This document shows, one piece after another, positions 11,813 to 24,387 of a stretch of 64,000 nt of DNA. The stretch is taken from positions 3,769,138 through 3,833,137 of the forward strand of contig JACSVZ010000004.1 of NCBI GenBank assembly GCA_014706295.1, read 5' to 3'. This stretch comes from Lycocorax pyrrhopterus obiensis (taxonomy: Eukaryota; Chordata; Aves; Passeriformes; Paradisaeidae). The translations under genes were made by a program, and so were the position numbers. The notes beneath the pieces were generated by a model that saw only the letters and a program-made list of their open reading frames with translations, did no database searches and was not told where the DNA came from. Each line of letters starts with the position of its first letter. The stretch's first letter is position 1.

Positions 11813-14800
11813 GTAAGTATTATTTTCATCTGCACCTAAAAATGTCACAAAATAATACATTTCTTTCCCTCTCTAACTTCAGTGTATTTTTCAATGTGAT
11901 TCTAGAGGGTCTTGGGGTTTTTTTTAAGTGAAATTATATTGAGAATATATAACTTTTTTTTTTTTTTAAGTTTCTAACAAAATATTTATTGTGCAAGACC
12001 CAGAAGATAAAAAAGATGCAACTGTTTTTCTTGGTTTGTTTTGAGGTTATTTACTTAGGACTAAGCACCTCATTTTTCTTGTGTAGAAAAAGTAATTATG
12101 CAGTCAAAAGAATTATGACCCACATACTTCAAAACATATGAAAAATGTAAAACTTTATTACATACATTAATTTCTAACAAAAGATGTCTCCAGCATCAGT
12201 GTAACTGGTATAAGGCAGATAACTGATGTATGGTATATTTGTTGATGTTCCTCCCAAATGGGTTTTATAAAGGCAAACAAACAAACAATTTCTTTCGTTA
12301 TGTCTCTCTCTCTTGTATAAATTTCACCAGTCTCATACAGAGGACTGCAATCTTAGAGGAGTGGGTTGTCTGTGGATTTATTTTTTTTTTTTTATTAAGC
12401 TAAAATATTCTGCTCATGCAATCTGTTCCCCATGCTTTCCTTTTATTATCTTTCCATCTCCTGTATTTCTCCAGCCAGGCAACACCAGCTCCTGCCCATA
12501 CCACTGCTCAGGCTCAGCCTCCCTACTGTGGGCAGCTCCCCCAGGCCCCTGGTTTAGGGGAGGCTGCAGAGCCAGGATTGCTCTCCACATTCCGGTCAAG
12601 CAGTTTTCTACGTGCATTTGGAGCAGAGGTCTGTGGAGTACTGTTATTTCCACCCCCCCGCCCTTTTCCCCCTGGGCTGACTTTCTGTGAGCTGGGCAAG
12701 CTCATTCCTACTAAATCAGCTGGGCTGGGAGGCCAAGGCAGGAGTTGTAAAACCGAAGTTCACAGCATCCTTATCTTTAGCTGAGCCACTTTAACTTTCT
12801 AACTACACATCTGGGTACCATATCCAAGAGGAAAAGGATGGCCATTTAAAATGTCAAGAATAACTGCAATCAGTTCTCCTCAGTGCCTCTCTTCAAGAAA
12901 CAAAACAAAATTGAAGTGTGAAAGACAGATTCAAGGTAGTCTTATCATTTTAAATGAATGAAAAGCATGAAACCTGATTTTATTTTAATTAAAACAATGA
13001 CCTCATCAAGAAGAGACCTAATCTCCTTCTAACATGTGTGTTTATTTGTCCTTGCCATTTTCAATGCAATATTTAAATATAAATATGTAAATTTACCATG
13101 TTTAGGCAAACCTTCTATTCCATTGATAGATGTGAATAGTACTAGAAGTCCAGAGGAAAAAGGATTCATGGCATCCAACAAATAATACACACAAATAAAT
13201 ACTGGCAGTTTCTATTTCAGCCATGCAGAGTTATCACACTGGTTCAGCCAAATACAACCTCCTGCATCCTGATTTAAGTACAATCCTCCTCCAGAAAAGA
13301 CCATTTCAGTATTTCACAGTGCCTTGACAGGTTTTAAGGACTTTAAGGAGAAGCTTGGCAGCTTCTCTTGGAGGAAAGGTCTCTGCTCATGTCTCCTTGT
13401 GGTCTGCTCTTGGCATGTCTGGACACCAAATGGGAAAGCTGCAGGAATGGCATAACTAAGGCTTAAGATCTTACATTAATAATGATGATGCAGTTCATTT
13501 GTGTCTTGGTCCTCCTTTATATGGCCTGGGCTCAGCCAGGTGTACGGAAGTCTTCAAAAAGCATAGAAATCCCCAAATAAAGTTCTGGGTTTGACCTCAC
13601 TAAAATCGGCGGAAGTCTGAACTTGGTGTAACCTTGAGGCCCATCTCTAATTGAAGTGTAGTATTTTGGGAACTCAGGACAAAGGGGAGGGAAAGACCTA
13701 TTTTAAGTTATACCTAACACAGGAGAATCAAAGCAACCCTGATGGTTCGCAGCTTTAGTTCCAGCGAGCCTCCCTCAGCCCCTGAGATTTCCTAGGGTAC
13801 TTGCTACCTTTAAAATCTGAAGCCACAAGTCTCTCTGCTCTTTTTCACCTTCTCTAGTCCTTTCTCTCTCTCTCCTCCCACTAACCATGAAAAAAAGCTT
13901 TCAGTGTTTCAAATGTGCTCATCACAGGTATCAGGAGAAAAGTGGACTAGTGCCAGGTCTCAATGGCTTGTTTGTTTGGGGGTTGAAATCTATCCACTTC
14001 CATTTCAGGCGTCCATCGGCTGAGCCACCATTTGACATGCTCAGCCCCAGCAATCACAGGGGCTCGGTGGGTTAAAAATGCTAGGATTTCATTTTATTGC
14101 AGGGATATTATTCATTCTTGGGAAGGTTCAAAAGTACATGCGTCAACTTATGTCATCAGGGTCAAACAAAGTGGCATGCAGAATCCTAGCCAGATTGCAT
14201 CGGCGGAGGCGTCTGGAGGCAGAACCAAGAGTAAGGAGAAAGAAAAATGTTTTTTAGGATGTACTCTGGATCACTTCATCCTTTGGAAAGGGAAGCAGAG
14301 CAGGAGGGAAAGGATCCCCTCTGAGCACATTGCCCTGAGCAGCGTGAATTGAAATCAAGTTGGGCAGATTTCACTCCAAATTTCCACTGCTGCTTGCCCA
14401 GCGACATGCCTATGAGTAAGACTATCAAACAACAATGCCTCCTCAATTGCCAAAACGTGCCTCCAACATACACCAGCAAGCCCACAAGTACACACAGACT
14501 TTCACAATAATAGCATTAGATGCCATTAACAGGCTTTAGCCTTGTTTCTTTTCAGTGGAAAAACTATTTGACATCTCTCAAGCCCAGGCTCAGCACTGCT
14601 TGACCCTTTCCCTTCCCTGCCTACATTAAAAGAACAACTAAATAGCTGCGCACAGTGCGAGCCAGCCCCTCCTCGCTCCAGGTGTCTGTATTTTACTTAG
14701 GGCCCCAAGCTTGATTCAGCTCATACAGTTTCTGACAAGCTTCAGCTGGCCCTCGTCACCAGACAGGCAGATCAATTAACAGAGGGATTTTTCTTCCCTA

Positions 14801-16710
14801 GCTCTCTTCCTGGACCTTTAACCCCTTGTGTGTCCTAACGCTCTACGAAAGAAGGGCAGAAAGCAAGCGCTAAAGAAAAAGAATTGCCATTTACAGCTTT
14901 TCTTTTTCCTCCAAAATTCCCTCTGCTTTTGCTTTTTCTACCCATCTCAGAACCTCACCTCTCTGCAAATATGCTTCTGTTTGTTCAAAACTTCAATTTT
15001 TTTTTCCACCAGAACTGAAAGTTTTAAAATTCCCTTTCCCTCTTTCTCTCTCTTTTTTTTTTATTCTCTTCATATTTTGCCACCAAAAATATCATTTTAT
15101 TTGGGATGGAAAATGCTTTTCCACTTGTTCATTTCACCTTCTCTTTTTTCTACTGCACCCATTTTTTCAAATTGCAACATGGAAATAACAAATTTTGGCT
15201 AAAGAGGCTAAGGATAAGTCTGGAGCTGATGCTTTGCAAGATTTCTTGAAAAGTTATCAGAATACAAATGAAAATTTGTGGGTAGGAATGAATTTAAAAA
15301 AAAAGGGGGGTTGAGGAGCCCAAGGCAAAAAAAAAGTATGTTAAAAAACTACAAAATAGAAAACAAATGAAATAATTTTAAACTGGACAAAAATCAGAGA
15401 TGGTTACAAATTGCCCTATGAAAAAGAAACAATGTCAACATTGACAATTTTATTTTGGAATTTGATTATACCTCCATTCATCTTTGGTGAGAGAGTACAA
15501 GAAAGCATGTCAAAGGCATGAGAAGCTCCTTCAGCAACAGCAAAACATAATAAATTTAATTACCAATGATAGTAATTAGACATTTCTGTGAAAAACAGTT
15601 CCCAGAACTACTGAAAACTATGGAGAAAAATACATGTTATGTCTAGTACAGGGAAATCCATTTAAATGCATTGATAGCGATAAATAATTTAAAACTAGTG
15701 AGGGTTTTTTATTATTTTTACTTTTTGAAAAGGCCTTCCTACAGTTCCTTAGGACAAGCCTATACTTTTACTCATACAAATGGATGCTGCCCATCACTTT
15801 AGTACCAAAGTAGTACCACAGCAATAGTGACATGATAATTAACAATAAATTAACGTTAATAATTAACGATGAACACCAAGCAACCTGTCAATCTCAGAAA
15901 GCTGCAGCAACCATATAGAAAACAGCAAATCTAAATGTGAAGAAGCAAGCTTTGCTCTTCCTATAAATGGCTTTCACTTGGTGAAATGCATCTTGGCTTT
16001 AGCACACATCCTTTTATCAGGCAGACAAGAGTTTTAACTCTTCCTTGGTAGAGGTGATAGTTTCCCAGTCTCTTGTCTCTGGACCAGGTATATGAACTTT
16101 CTCAGGACAGTGTAGAAAAAAAAGAAGAGAATGAAAAATCTCACCCCAAAGTGGGCATGACACGTGAGGTGCCAGGCAGAGATAAGGGTATTGCCTCTTC
16201 TCTGTGCTTTATAGCGCACAATTTCCTTAGCAAGGGAGGAGGGGGAGGGCAGCTGGTAATCTTTCACCCTATACGGGGAATCTTTACTGAGAATTTGGGA
16301 ATGAAGCATTATTTCTTCGGTGGATGGGTGCTGTTCAACATTTTCAACAGCTGTTAGAAAACATGAAGTCGTTGCTGACACAGACTGGGAGGGCTGCAAG
16401 TAGCGACGACAGGACACTGATGCACAAAGACAACAATGAGCCAGGGGAACTGTAAAATGATAACTTTGGGTAAACAAAGTCCCGGGAATAGTTACAAAAG
16501 GGGATGACTTTCTTCTGGAATGACATGGCTCCAGAAGGAACATGGCAGGATGGTGGCTGGCCAACTACATGTTAGCTCCATGGCTGGGAGGGTAACTTCA
16601 GTCCTTAGGATGTGTAAGCAGGGGGAAGCCCGGGTTATATTATCTTTTTCTATGGCACTGTTGTGACCACTAACGGAATAGTTCTGGTGCCTATGTTTAA
16701 AGAGGTTTTT
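11813..16710. other. Non-coding block after the exon candidate
   Basis: No further exon that can be joined confidently to 11662-11812 was found. The acceptor-like 'tgtatttctccag' ending at about 12475 has a good pyrimidine tract, but in the phase left by the upstream donor it runs into a stop after about 24 codons. The minus-strand frame at 16034-16564 (176 codons) is the longest non-repeat frame of the window; it has a Phe-rich tail and no domain, and I treat it as chance. A pyrimidine-rich stretch lies at 14890-15160. The stretch at 14640-14830 has CpGs and a mixed composition that could mark a regulatory element. Confidence 0.6.
15837..15867. promoter_or_regulatory. HNF1-type site in an AATTAAC cluster
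   Basis: The 13 bases at 15855-15867 read GTTAATAATTAAC, an exact match to the palindromic HNF1 consensus GTTAATNATTAAC. The word AATTAAC occurs three times within 31 bases (15837, 15848, 15861), and ATTAACGTTAAT at 15849-15860 is a perfect 12-bp palindrome overlapping the main site. POU-homeodomain dimers bind such sites in other vertebrate enhancers. The match is seen in the sequence; function is inferred, and AT-rich DNA yields partial matches often, though a full 13-bp match is less common. Confidence 0.4.
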
Positions 16711-17185
16711 GATAAATTAGAGAGAGGAGCCAAGGGAATGGCTAAAGGACTCGAAAACACTGTGAGGATTAGAAAACAATTGTGAGAGGCTCAAGAAGCT
16801 CAGACTGTTTAGCTTAATAGAGAAAAGGTTAAGGATTGACTTGACCACAGTATACAAGAACCTTCAGAGGAAACAGAATTTGATGGAGAGCTCTTCAGTT
16901 TAACAAAGACGTACGTAAAACAAGATCTAACATCTAGAGGTCAAAGCTAGATGAATTCATGCCAGAAATTAAGGGGAATTTTTTAACCGTGAGAGTGCTT
17001 AGCAATGGGAGAAATTTACTGAATATTGTGGTGGCTTTGCTGTCATGATAGTTTAACATTAGCTTTGGAAGGTCTGCTGAAATATACAGAATCATAAAAA
17101 ACCTTCAAGGAGTCCTTTGGCCTTTACTAGACAGAGAAGCAAACTAGATAATGGTCTCGCTTCTTTCTGCCTTTAGCATACAAAA
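16711..17185 (+). mobile_element. Ancient, decayed CR1-like LINE 3' end
   Basis: The order of phrases follows the 3' third of amniote CR1 elements. First comes a 'gaggctcaagaagctcagac ...tttagcttaatagagaaaag' part, where consensus copies have the 'ctgttcagcctggagaagag' phrase. Next is a 'gaaattaaggggaatttttt' and 'gagagtgcttagcaatggga' part, corresponding to 'ggaaaaatttcttaac...gtggttaaacactgga'. The last recognisable part, 'aaactagataatggtctcgc' at about 17140, matches the usual 'gactagatgacctctcgagg' ending. The copy is heavily mutated, with no open reverse transcriptase frame, so it is far older than the CR1 tail at 30921. Assignment is from remembered consensus wording; the subfamily is unknown. 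Confidence 0.55.
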
Positions 17186-20100
17186 ATCAAAAACCTATAC
17201 ATTACGTCTAAACACTAGCAGCTATCTTCAATGGAGTGTAAGAGTGTGCCTGTAATTAAAAAAATCCCAACTTTTGGTCTGTTCATGCTTTTAAACTGTT
17301 GCCAGGAAATACAGGGAATACAGAACATGACTCTCACGTGGCACACAGTGCTGAAAACTTTCTAATAAATTTGCTGATCCTTTCAGATCGTTGCTGATGA
17401 TAAAAACCAGTGACCTTAAGGTTTTAGTACTTTACAGTGTAAGCGCAGAAAGCCAGTGAGAAGCTTCCACTTCTACCTTTTAGTCAGATGATACCCAAAT
17501 TTCACTTTTTAAATCTGAGCATAGAGCTTGCCAGCAATTAATAATGCTGTCCTCAGATGGTCCCAGAGGGAAGCTCAATGGGAATAAAATAACAGGGTGT
17601 TTTTGAAAGGAGTTGTTAAATGCATCACCACATGCATTTAAATGTAAAATCTTAAAATGTAACATCTCCAAAATGAAGAGCTGCATTATCAGTGCTGACC
17701 TGCTCTTAATCCTGCCCATCACAGAATTCATTAAAATATGAGTCTAATGAGAAAAATGAATGTGTTCTTCTACCAAGGCTTTGACAAGTCCTGAGAGTAT
17801 GCCTGTCATTGCTACTTCTTCATCCATCCCTGCAATACTCTGCATGCACAGTCAATTACTGTGGATTGGTTTCTTGTTGAATCAACACAGTTTGAAGATA
17901 GTGCCCCTTTGAAAGTTAAAGCTAGGATGAGCAGTGCAATGGGCTGATCAATCCTATGGTCCCAAACATTTGTCAAATGGGATTTAATGAAAGAGGAGTG
18001 GCCTTGCTAACATGCTAAATCCAGCCTGTAATCCCCAGTGTAACAAGAAAACAAAGACATTTCCATCCCCTCTTATATCAGGAATAGACATAGGATGATG
18101 GAATGATGTGAACATAAAATAATTGTACACACAGAAGCTTATGCAAAAAGGCTTTGTTTGGAAGTGCTGGAAAGCCACTCACCCCGAAACAATGGGGCAA
18201 ATTAGCATGCATCCAGCCCAAGGGTGCAAGCAGCACACACACGCACTCCCGGTGACGGATGCTTAGCTCTTGCTGGGAGGTCACCACTACGAATCTTTCT
18301 TGAGAAGGCAGCATGTCAGATTTCAGACACTTTCACTACAAATGGGCTTTTGCAGCTCAAAGGAGGAGAGGGGGGGAGCTTTTCGATCCAGATAATAAAG
18401 TCCATTTACATGAAAAGATGCCGCTTTCAACGACATGATTAATTTCGGAAATACCTGGCATCTGAATGAAGCAAAGACTTCAAGAGATGACTGATGATGA
18501 GAAAAGATAATTAGGCAAATGTCAAGAGTCAGTGTTTTGATTGGTGACTGAGAGGCTGGTCTGACTAGGTTATCGTATACTCATTCCAGATGGAAATGAA
18601 AGGTCTTTGTAGAGAGAGCAGGGTGATCCCTTCATGGTCAAACATAAACTCTGTTTAAGTCTAGATCCTCCTAGGTTTTCCTCCTGGGAAGCCCCTCTAG
18701 CCCAGCAAGTGCTCTACCTGCGTGGTACTGGAGTAAGCTTGCCCTGTCTCAATCTTAAGATATTTTAAACATGAACAATTTATCTTGCATTTTATTACTG
18801 CAAGGCTAGAGATGTCAGCCTTTCCAAAACATCCTGGACTGGTTTCTGCCCAGCCCTCCAAAGATAGAAGATAATACAGCCATTTTGCAGAGAGGCCAAA
18901 AGATAGTTCCTTTCCCAAACATGCCCCGTTATCCCTCCTCAGCTCCTCGTCAAATGCCCAGGGTAGCAACTGCCATTGAATGCTGGTGCCCTCCACAGGA
19001 CAGATAAAAAACCGGAGAGGATGCCGGGGATTCCAGCTTGGTGTAGTCTGACAGGATTGCCCTGTTGAGATTGACGGATTATCTCCCCTTCAGAAAAGGG
19101 AGCATTCACAAGGCCCTCTCCCTAATCCATCATGGTGCTCTGGACTGCGCTTCCCATCGCTTGCCCCTTCTCCTTGCCCGCTGCTTTTGATTTGTGGGAT
19201 ATCCTGGCTTTGTGCAGGCGCATTTAATCCTCAGCAGGAAAACCGCCGACACTCAGGGACCTCACTGGCTTTCCAAACTGGCTCGGTGTGCAGAGGAGCT
19301 CAAAGCACCGTCTGCCTGATCTCTCTTTTGTTGCGGTGCAGACCTGGTTCGTCATCTATTGAAAGACCCTCTCTGCAAAGGCAGGCTCTAAGGAGCAGCT
19401 GATGAAGCACCCGTCTGATAAGTCATACCTAATTTGGCCAGCCATCCAGTGCTGAGGCTGCTATTAGTTAATCTTCACATAATTTGTTGAAGTAGGCTTT
19501 ATGAAGTACTGGAAATAATTGTCTCCCTCCCCCCTTCCGAATCCCATGGCCGCGCACGGTTAAGGGGTTTAATAACAGACTGTATCACGCAGTCAGAACC
19601 AGTGAAGGTTTTATAGCAGTGCATTAGCCAGAGGTGGATAACCTATCTCTAGAGGCTTGATTGACTGGAAACATATTCTTAGCCTGCCTAAAACTGCTTA
19701 GAGTGTGTCACGGAGGTCCCCCAAAATAAAACGTTCAGTGTATTTAGTGAAACCCTACACCCTAAGTACATGTAAGGGCACTGTAAGATACTAATTAGGT
19801 TGTAACATAAAACACCGTAAAAAGCAAAGCTTGACATACCAAAAGAAAAAAGTTTAAGCTCTGGCCAGCTCTTTCATGTTAGAGAAATAGATTAAAAATA
19901 TATTCACAGCAAATATACTGGGGTTTTGAATAAATCTGTTTCTCATAGTAGCCCATAGCTGGAAAGATAGACAATGCTCATTATGGAGAAATTTCTACTT
20001 AAAATTGTCCTCAAATATTAGAAACTATGCTTTTTTACTTTTCCTATTAGAAAATATAAAATCCACTAGCACTAAGATCAGCAAATGATCATTACGATGA

Positions 20101-23100
20101 TGCTGGTTAAAATATGCATGGTGAGCTCTCCCCCCTCCCCAATCTTTTTCCTAGGAAATGTGAGGGGAAGAATGATACCAGATGAAAATATTGATACTGC
20201 ATGATGGCATATAAAACTGCTATAATAATAGTAATTTCAGAAGGGTAACATACCTCAGAATTCTTCCCTTGAAATTTAAAATTAAAAGTACTGATCAAAC
20301 ACCTTTCAGTGAAGCACTGGCACAGAGTTAGTTTTTTAAGGTGTAAGTCTTCAGCTCTATCTCAAGAAATAACCTATAAGCTATAAAAGCAATGTTCTAT
20401 GTCTTTTTTTAGCATCTCTAAATTCTGACATTCTTAGTATTTTGTGTTTTATGTTACTTAGTTGTCAGTCAAAAGATTTTCTCCATATTTGTGGAGGTTT
20501 CTTCTTTCATCTAGTGCCACTCAGCTCCATTACATTGTATAAATTAGAAACACTACCTCTTTAATAATGCTGGAGTAAGTGTAATTTTTAAACATTTAAG
20601 AATGTAATTATTTACTTGCATCATAAATATTAACTATTAACATAAACCATGTGCGAAGTACTGAAAGAAGTCGAACTCAGCATTGTCAAGCATAATTTTA
20701 ATGTATCAAATAACATTAAGGGTACTTTTAGTTATCTAGAAAGAAAATTTGGGTGAGATTGATCCCAATGTCTTTATTAACACCCCTAATAGTACGTATA
20801 TACATTATGTAGGGGTGTGTGTGTGTATAATTTGCATTGTGCCAAAATAACTGTAGATTCAAAGATTATCTTACCACTATCAAAAGCTACCTTTTGCAAA
20901 AGCCTTGCCATTTTTGCACATTACTGAAAGGAATGAAGTGCTAATTTAATAAATATGTCACTAGCTGTGTTTAAACTAAACACCATTAACGCATGTTTGT
21001 TGTTGTATGTGCATAAGGTTACAGATTGCAAACCCCTTACTAGGAAACAAGCTGCATTTTATCAATGAATATATTCTTTTTGGGGTTTTATGGCTTTCCT
21101 TTAATGTGGACGGTCACTTTTCTTCCTTTGTTTGGAAAGGTACAGTTTATATTTCTTACTAGATTTAGTATTTCCCTTGAAGGTTTTTGTGATTAACAAT
21201 ATAATATTTTTATTGAGTTATTTCACACACAAATGATGGGGCCCGAAGGGTATTCTAGGTTTACAAGATTTTACTAATAACTATGCTCCCCTTTGTATTA
21301 AAGCTGCTAATTAGTGCTTTTAAACAGCTCAACATTTAATTCTTTGAAGGCACCATATAAAGGGCTGATATAAAACTGTTTATGTAGAAGGATATATAAA
21401 ATAAGAAGGTGTTAAACCCAACACAAATTGAGTGGCAGGGGGTTCCCTAAAGTGCTAATTTTATGTTTGTTTTCATCTCATTTAAAGTTAAGATGTCTGC
21501 ATTGTAACAGTGATGTGTAACATGCTTTACATACAGATTAAGCAAAATGTGTCAATTTATGAGCCTTATTTGCCTGGAGAGGTAGTCACCAGTAGTTCCA
21601 TCAGTGATTTTATGCATGTGTAAATATACATATACGTGCTGGTGTGTTTTCACATGTAAGGATCCAAAAGTGTCTGCTGGGTATACAAAGACATGTGAGT
21701 GCCCACACACACACGCTTCGATGTCCAGAATATCTAGCCTTTGTATGCCCCTGTATTTCAGTTATTATGCAAAATTTCAAACTCATTAATTATGTGACAT
21801 TGCTCATTGAAAAAAAAATTAAATATTTCATTTCATTTCATTTGAATATATTTTGAGGTTTTAAAGCTACAGTTTGTTTAATTGGTATTGCTAAATTGAA
21901 CTGATTTATACACACAGAGCATATGAGACGGCTGTAATCAAGAAATAAATGGCTTGTGAGTTGCATTTTATCCTTCTTCTCTCCAAGTTAATCTACTAAA
22001 TGTTTCAGAAATTAATTTAAAAAGTGGGAATTTTCACTAAAAAGTGCTGAATGAAAACTGGAAACCTACTTCTGAAGAAATTAAGCATGAAAATCTCCAT
22101 TCTCCATCAAAGCCATTGTTTGTACAAATACAGTTTCAAAAACATTTTAAAAATAATCTCATGAAGTAAATTTCTGAGTTTTACAAGGAAAAGTGAATTG
22201 AGTCAAAGCCCCAAGTGTCCATCTTCAGCTGACCCCACTTCTCTTCCTGAGAGCACCACCAGTGAGCTCCACTCTCTGCCACCACTTTTGGAGGGGTGGC
22301 AATGGTTTTCTGACATCTCTCCACACACATCTGTAAGACGACACAGTATTGTACAGACATGACTGACCAGGTTCTGGAAGTGGGAGAGCTCAGTGCAGAA
22401 TCCCACCTCAGCTAAGTGGTCCTGGTGCAATTAATCAGTTTCCAAGTCTTGAGCTAGTACAGGTGTACTCATTTCAGGGTTGACACGCAAAACTGATGAA
22501 AATTTATTTATGCAACCCTGCGGCTGTGCATAATTATGTACTAAATGTGATTTACATACTATCAAAAGTGTCTGATGCAAACATTAAGACGGAGAATGTC
22601 AGTAAGGTAAAACTGCAAGAGGAGGTGAAAAAATAATGCAAGACTATCAGGTAGGATAACAAATACATCACTGTCATCTCTTTAATGCTATATCTTATTG
22701 CAAAGAAATGGAGGTTAAGGACCAAATATCCACCCTTTGCATAGTATAGTTAACTTCTTTGAGAGTTCCCTTCTTAAACTACAGTAAGTTCTGTCTTTTC
22801 ACTTTCAATAGGCAAGTATTAAGCATCAGCATCTGGCTATGCTGGCCGATGTACAAACACATGCTAAAAATAGACTTTCCCCATAGATAGCAGTCTAAGT
22901 AAACTGTCTGTTCAGGGAAAGATGATAATGTAAGAAGAATATAAGCAACAGCATCTTTGTGGGTTGTTACTTCAAGAACAGTGTTTCACCACCATGTTAT
23001 GTTTATTTGGGCAAGTGTTTTCACTTTTGTGGGATGAATCACTTATTTTGCAACCAATACTACATATGTTTTGGTCTGTTTATTTTACATGTATGTACAA

Positions 23101-24055
23101 AGGCAAGGGGTGGAAATGAATGGGCTAAACTCTAGATTTTCTTAGAATGATCCTGAGTAAAATCCAGTGTACCTTTTAAAAATTCTATTTCAAAAGGCCT
23201 GTTAAAGCCTTACCTCATTCCCAAAGTATACGCTGAGATGGCATTGTCAAAGCAGAAGTAGTAATGCTGTCACTAGTATTCACATCTGATTTATGCCCCT
23301 TCACCACACACTGAAGTCTTTAGAGATACACCTTTATTGTTTTGAGTTCAAAATTTGTGAAATTACATCTATGATGCTTTATAGTTGCCTCAGCATTAGA
23401 GCCTAAAATACACCAATCTCTCACTTTCATGGTCTTTGTTTCTCTATTCCTAAACTTAGCTTCCCCTGGAGAGCCTCTGGGAGCAAGAAAAATTGGAAAG
23501 TTGCCCTGACTCTCATTCTGCCCTGACATATGTGTTGGTACGCTTCAGAGCAGCCTAGAGGCAGCTTCGACAAATAACATCTGGCAGATTGCCTCTAAGA
23601 CTTGCATTTATCCTGCTGAACTTTAGGCACACACACTGACGCATCTTTGGTAGGAGCCCATCACTTTGTTTCCTCTCTAGGCAAGAAGGAAAGGCAGCCA
23701 CATCCAAAATGGACATCCTTGAGGCACATGGGATTTGGTTTTCTTTATAAATTAATCTCATGAAAGAAAAGAGAAACAAAGTTATGATGTGAACTCTGTA
23801 TCAAATAGAAATGGGAGAGCAGCTTTACCATTTCTCCTTTTGGTAACTTAGCCGTTAGGAAACCTAGCCATTAACCCACCGGCATCAGCATTTTTACAAC
23901 AGATTGATGGGTGCCACTGGATTTTACTGCAGTGTCAAAGAGTTATTCATAGGCCAGCATTTAGAAAAGTCAAAAATAGTTTGTCTCTGTTTTGTATTTC
24001 TCCTCTGCTGGTCTGTGAAGTTACTGTACTGAAGAGTTGTCTCATACTACTGCAT
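17186..24055. other. Long unique AT-rich block, no gene seen
   Basis: No gene or clear repeat was found in nearly 7 kb. The segment 18940-19660 has higher GC, scattered CpGs and mixed composition and may include a conserved element. The part at 19700-22200 is strongly AT-rich with many homeodomain-like TAATTA/ATTAAT words. Small tandem runs occur: TG dinucleotides at about 20815-20826, and (TTTCA)n of about 3.5 units at 21826-21843. Frames here stay below about 100 codons. Confidence 0.6.
18940..19660. promoter_or_regulatory. Candidate conserved non-coding block
   Basis: Compared with its AT-rich flanks this block is richer in GC and CpG (for example around 19015-19075, 19220-19360 and 19545-19590) and contains no recognised repeat. 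The right half holds words such as 'attagttaatcttcacataa' (19464-19483). Open frames (71 codons at 19187-19402) have no domain. The texture would fit one or more enhancers or a short untranslated exon. This is inference only. Confidence 0.22.
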
Positions 24056-24250
24056 GACAGTACAATTCTTAATAAATCCCACCTGACTGAAATGAATTAG
24101 GTCTGGGAATATGTGTTCCAGATTATTAACCAGCACCTTTGCAAGTAACTTACCATCCACATTTATTAAAGATATTGGGTGATAATTTGTGCAGTGTTCT
24201 GGATCTCTCTCTGGTCTAAGAATTATGGTAATTAGTGCTCTGAGAGAAGA
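24056..24250 (-). mobile_element. L1/Tx1-type reverse transcriptase fragment
   Basis: The minus strand keeps an open frame (24047-24256, about 69 codons) that reads as the finger-palm start of an L1-clade LINE ORF2 reverse transcriptase. The order is SLRALITIILRPERDP, then NYHPISLINVDGKLLAKVL, then LIHFSQVGFIKN. These correspond to the family's 'LREALITLIPKPGKDP', 'NYRPISLLNVDxKILAKVL' and 'LIHxDQTGFI' blocks, with correct spacing. The Asp of the usual DQ pair is Ser here and the first Arg of YRPIS is His, so it is not intact. Beyond Gln at the end, a stop follows. L1-clade elements are scarce in birds, which are dominated by CR1, so this is an unusual relic. It lies beside a MIR-like SINE at 24388-24485. 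Confidence 0.8.
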
Positions 24251-24387
24251 TGTCACTCGTATGTTTCTCAGGGTGCAGAGAATAGCGTATCATTACACTC
24301 CTTTTAGATTTGAGATGGATAACTCCCAGACTATTTCTATTTTTTAACCTTGGCCAGCTGTGAATGGATGGAGGCTCAGAGCAGGTC

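Noticed and set aside
12721..12746. Phrase similar to the Alu wording 'ctgggaggccaaggcagga'
   Set aside because: Only about 20 bases match, with no Alu body, A-tail or second monomer; the window looks sauropsid, so this is coincidence.
12476..12784. Possible second exon after the 11662-11812 candidate
   Set aside because: The acceptor is good, but the phase required by the upstream donor leads to a stop after about 24 codons, and the open frame is a different one.
16034..16564. 176-codon minus-strand open frame
   Set aside because: The longest frame of the window, but it has no domain, a Phe-rich low-complexity part and a competing plus-strand frame. No splice or promoter context was seen.
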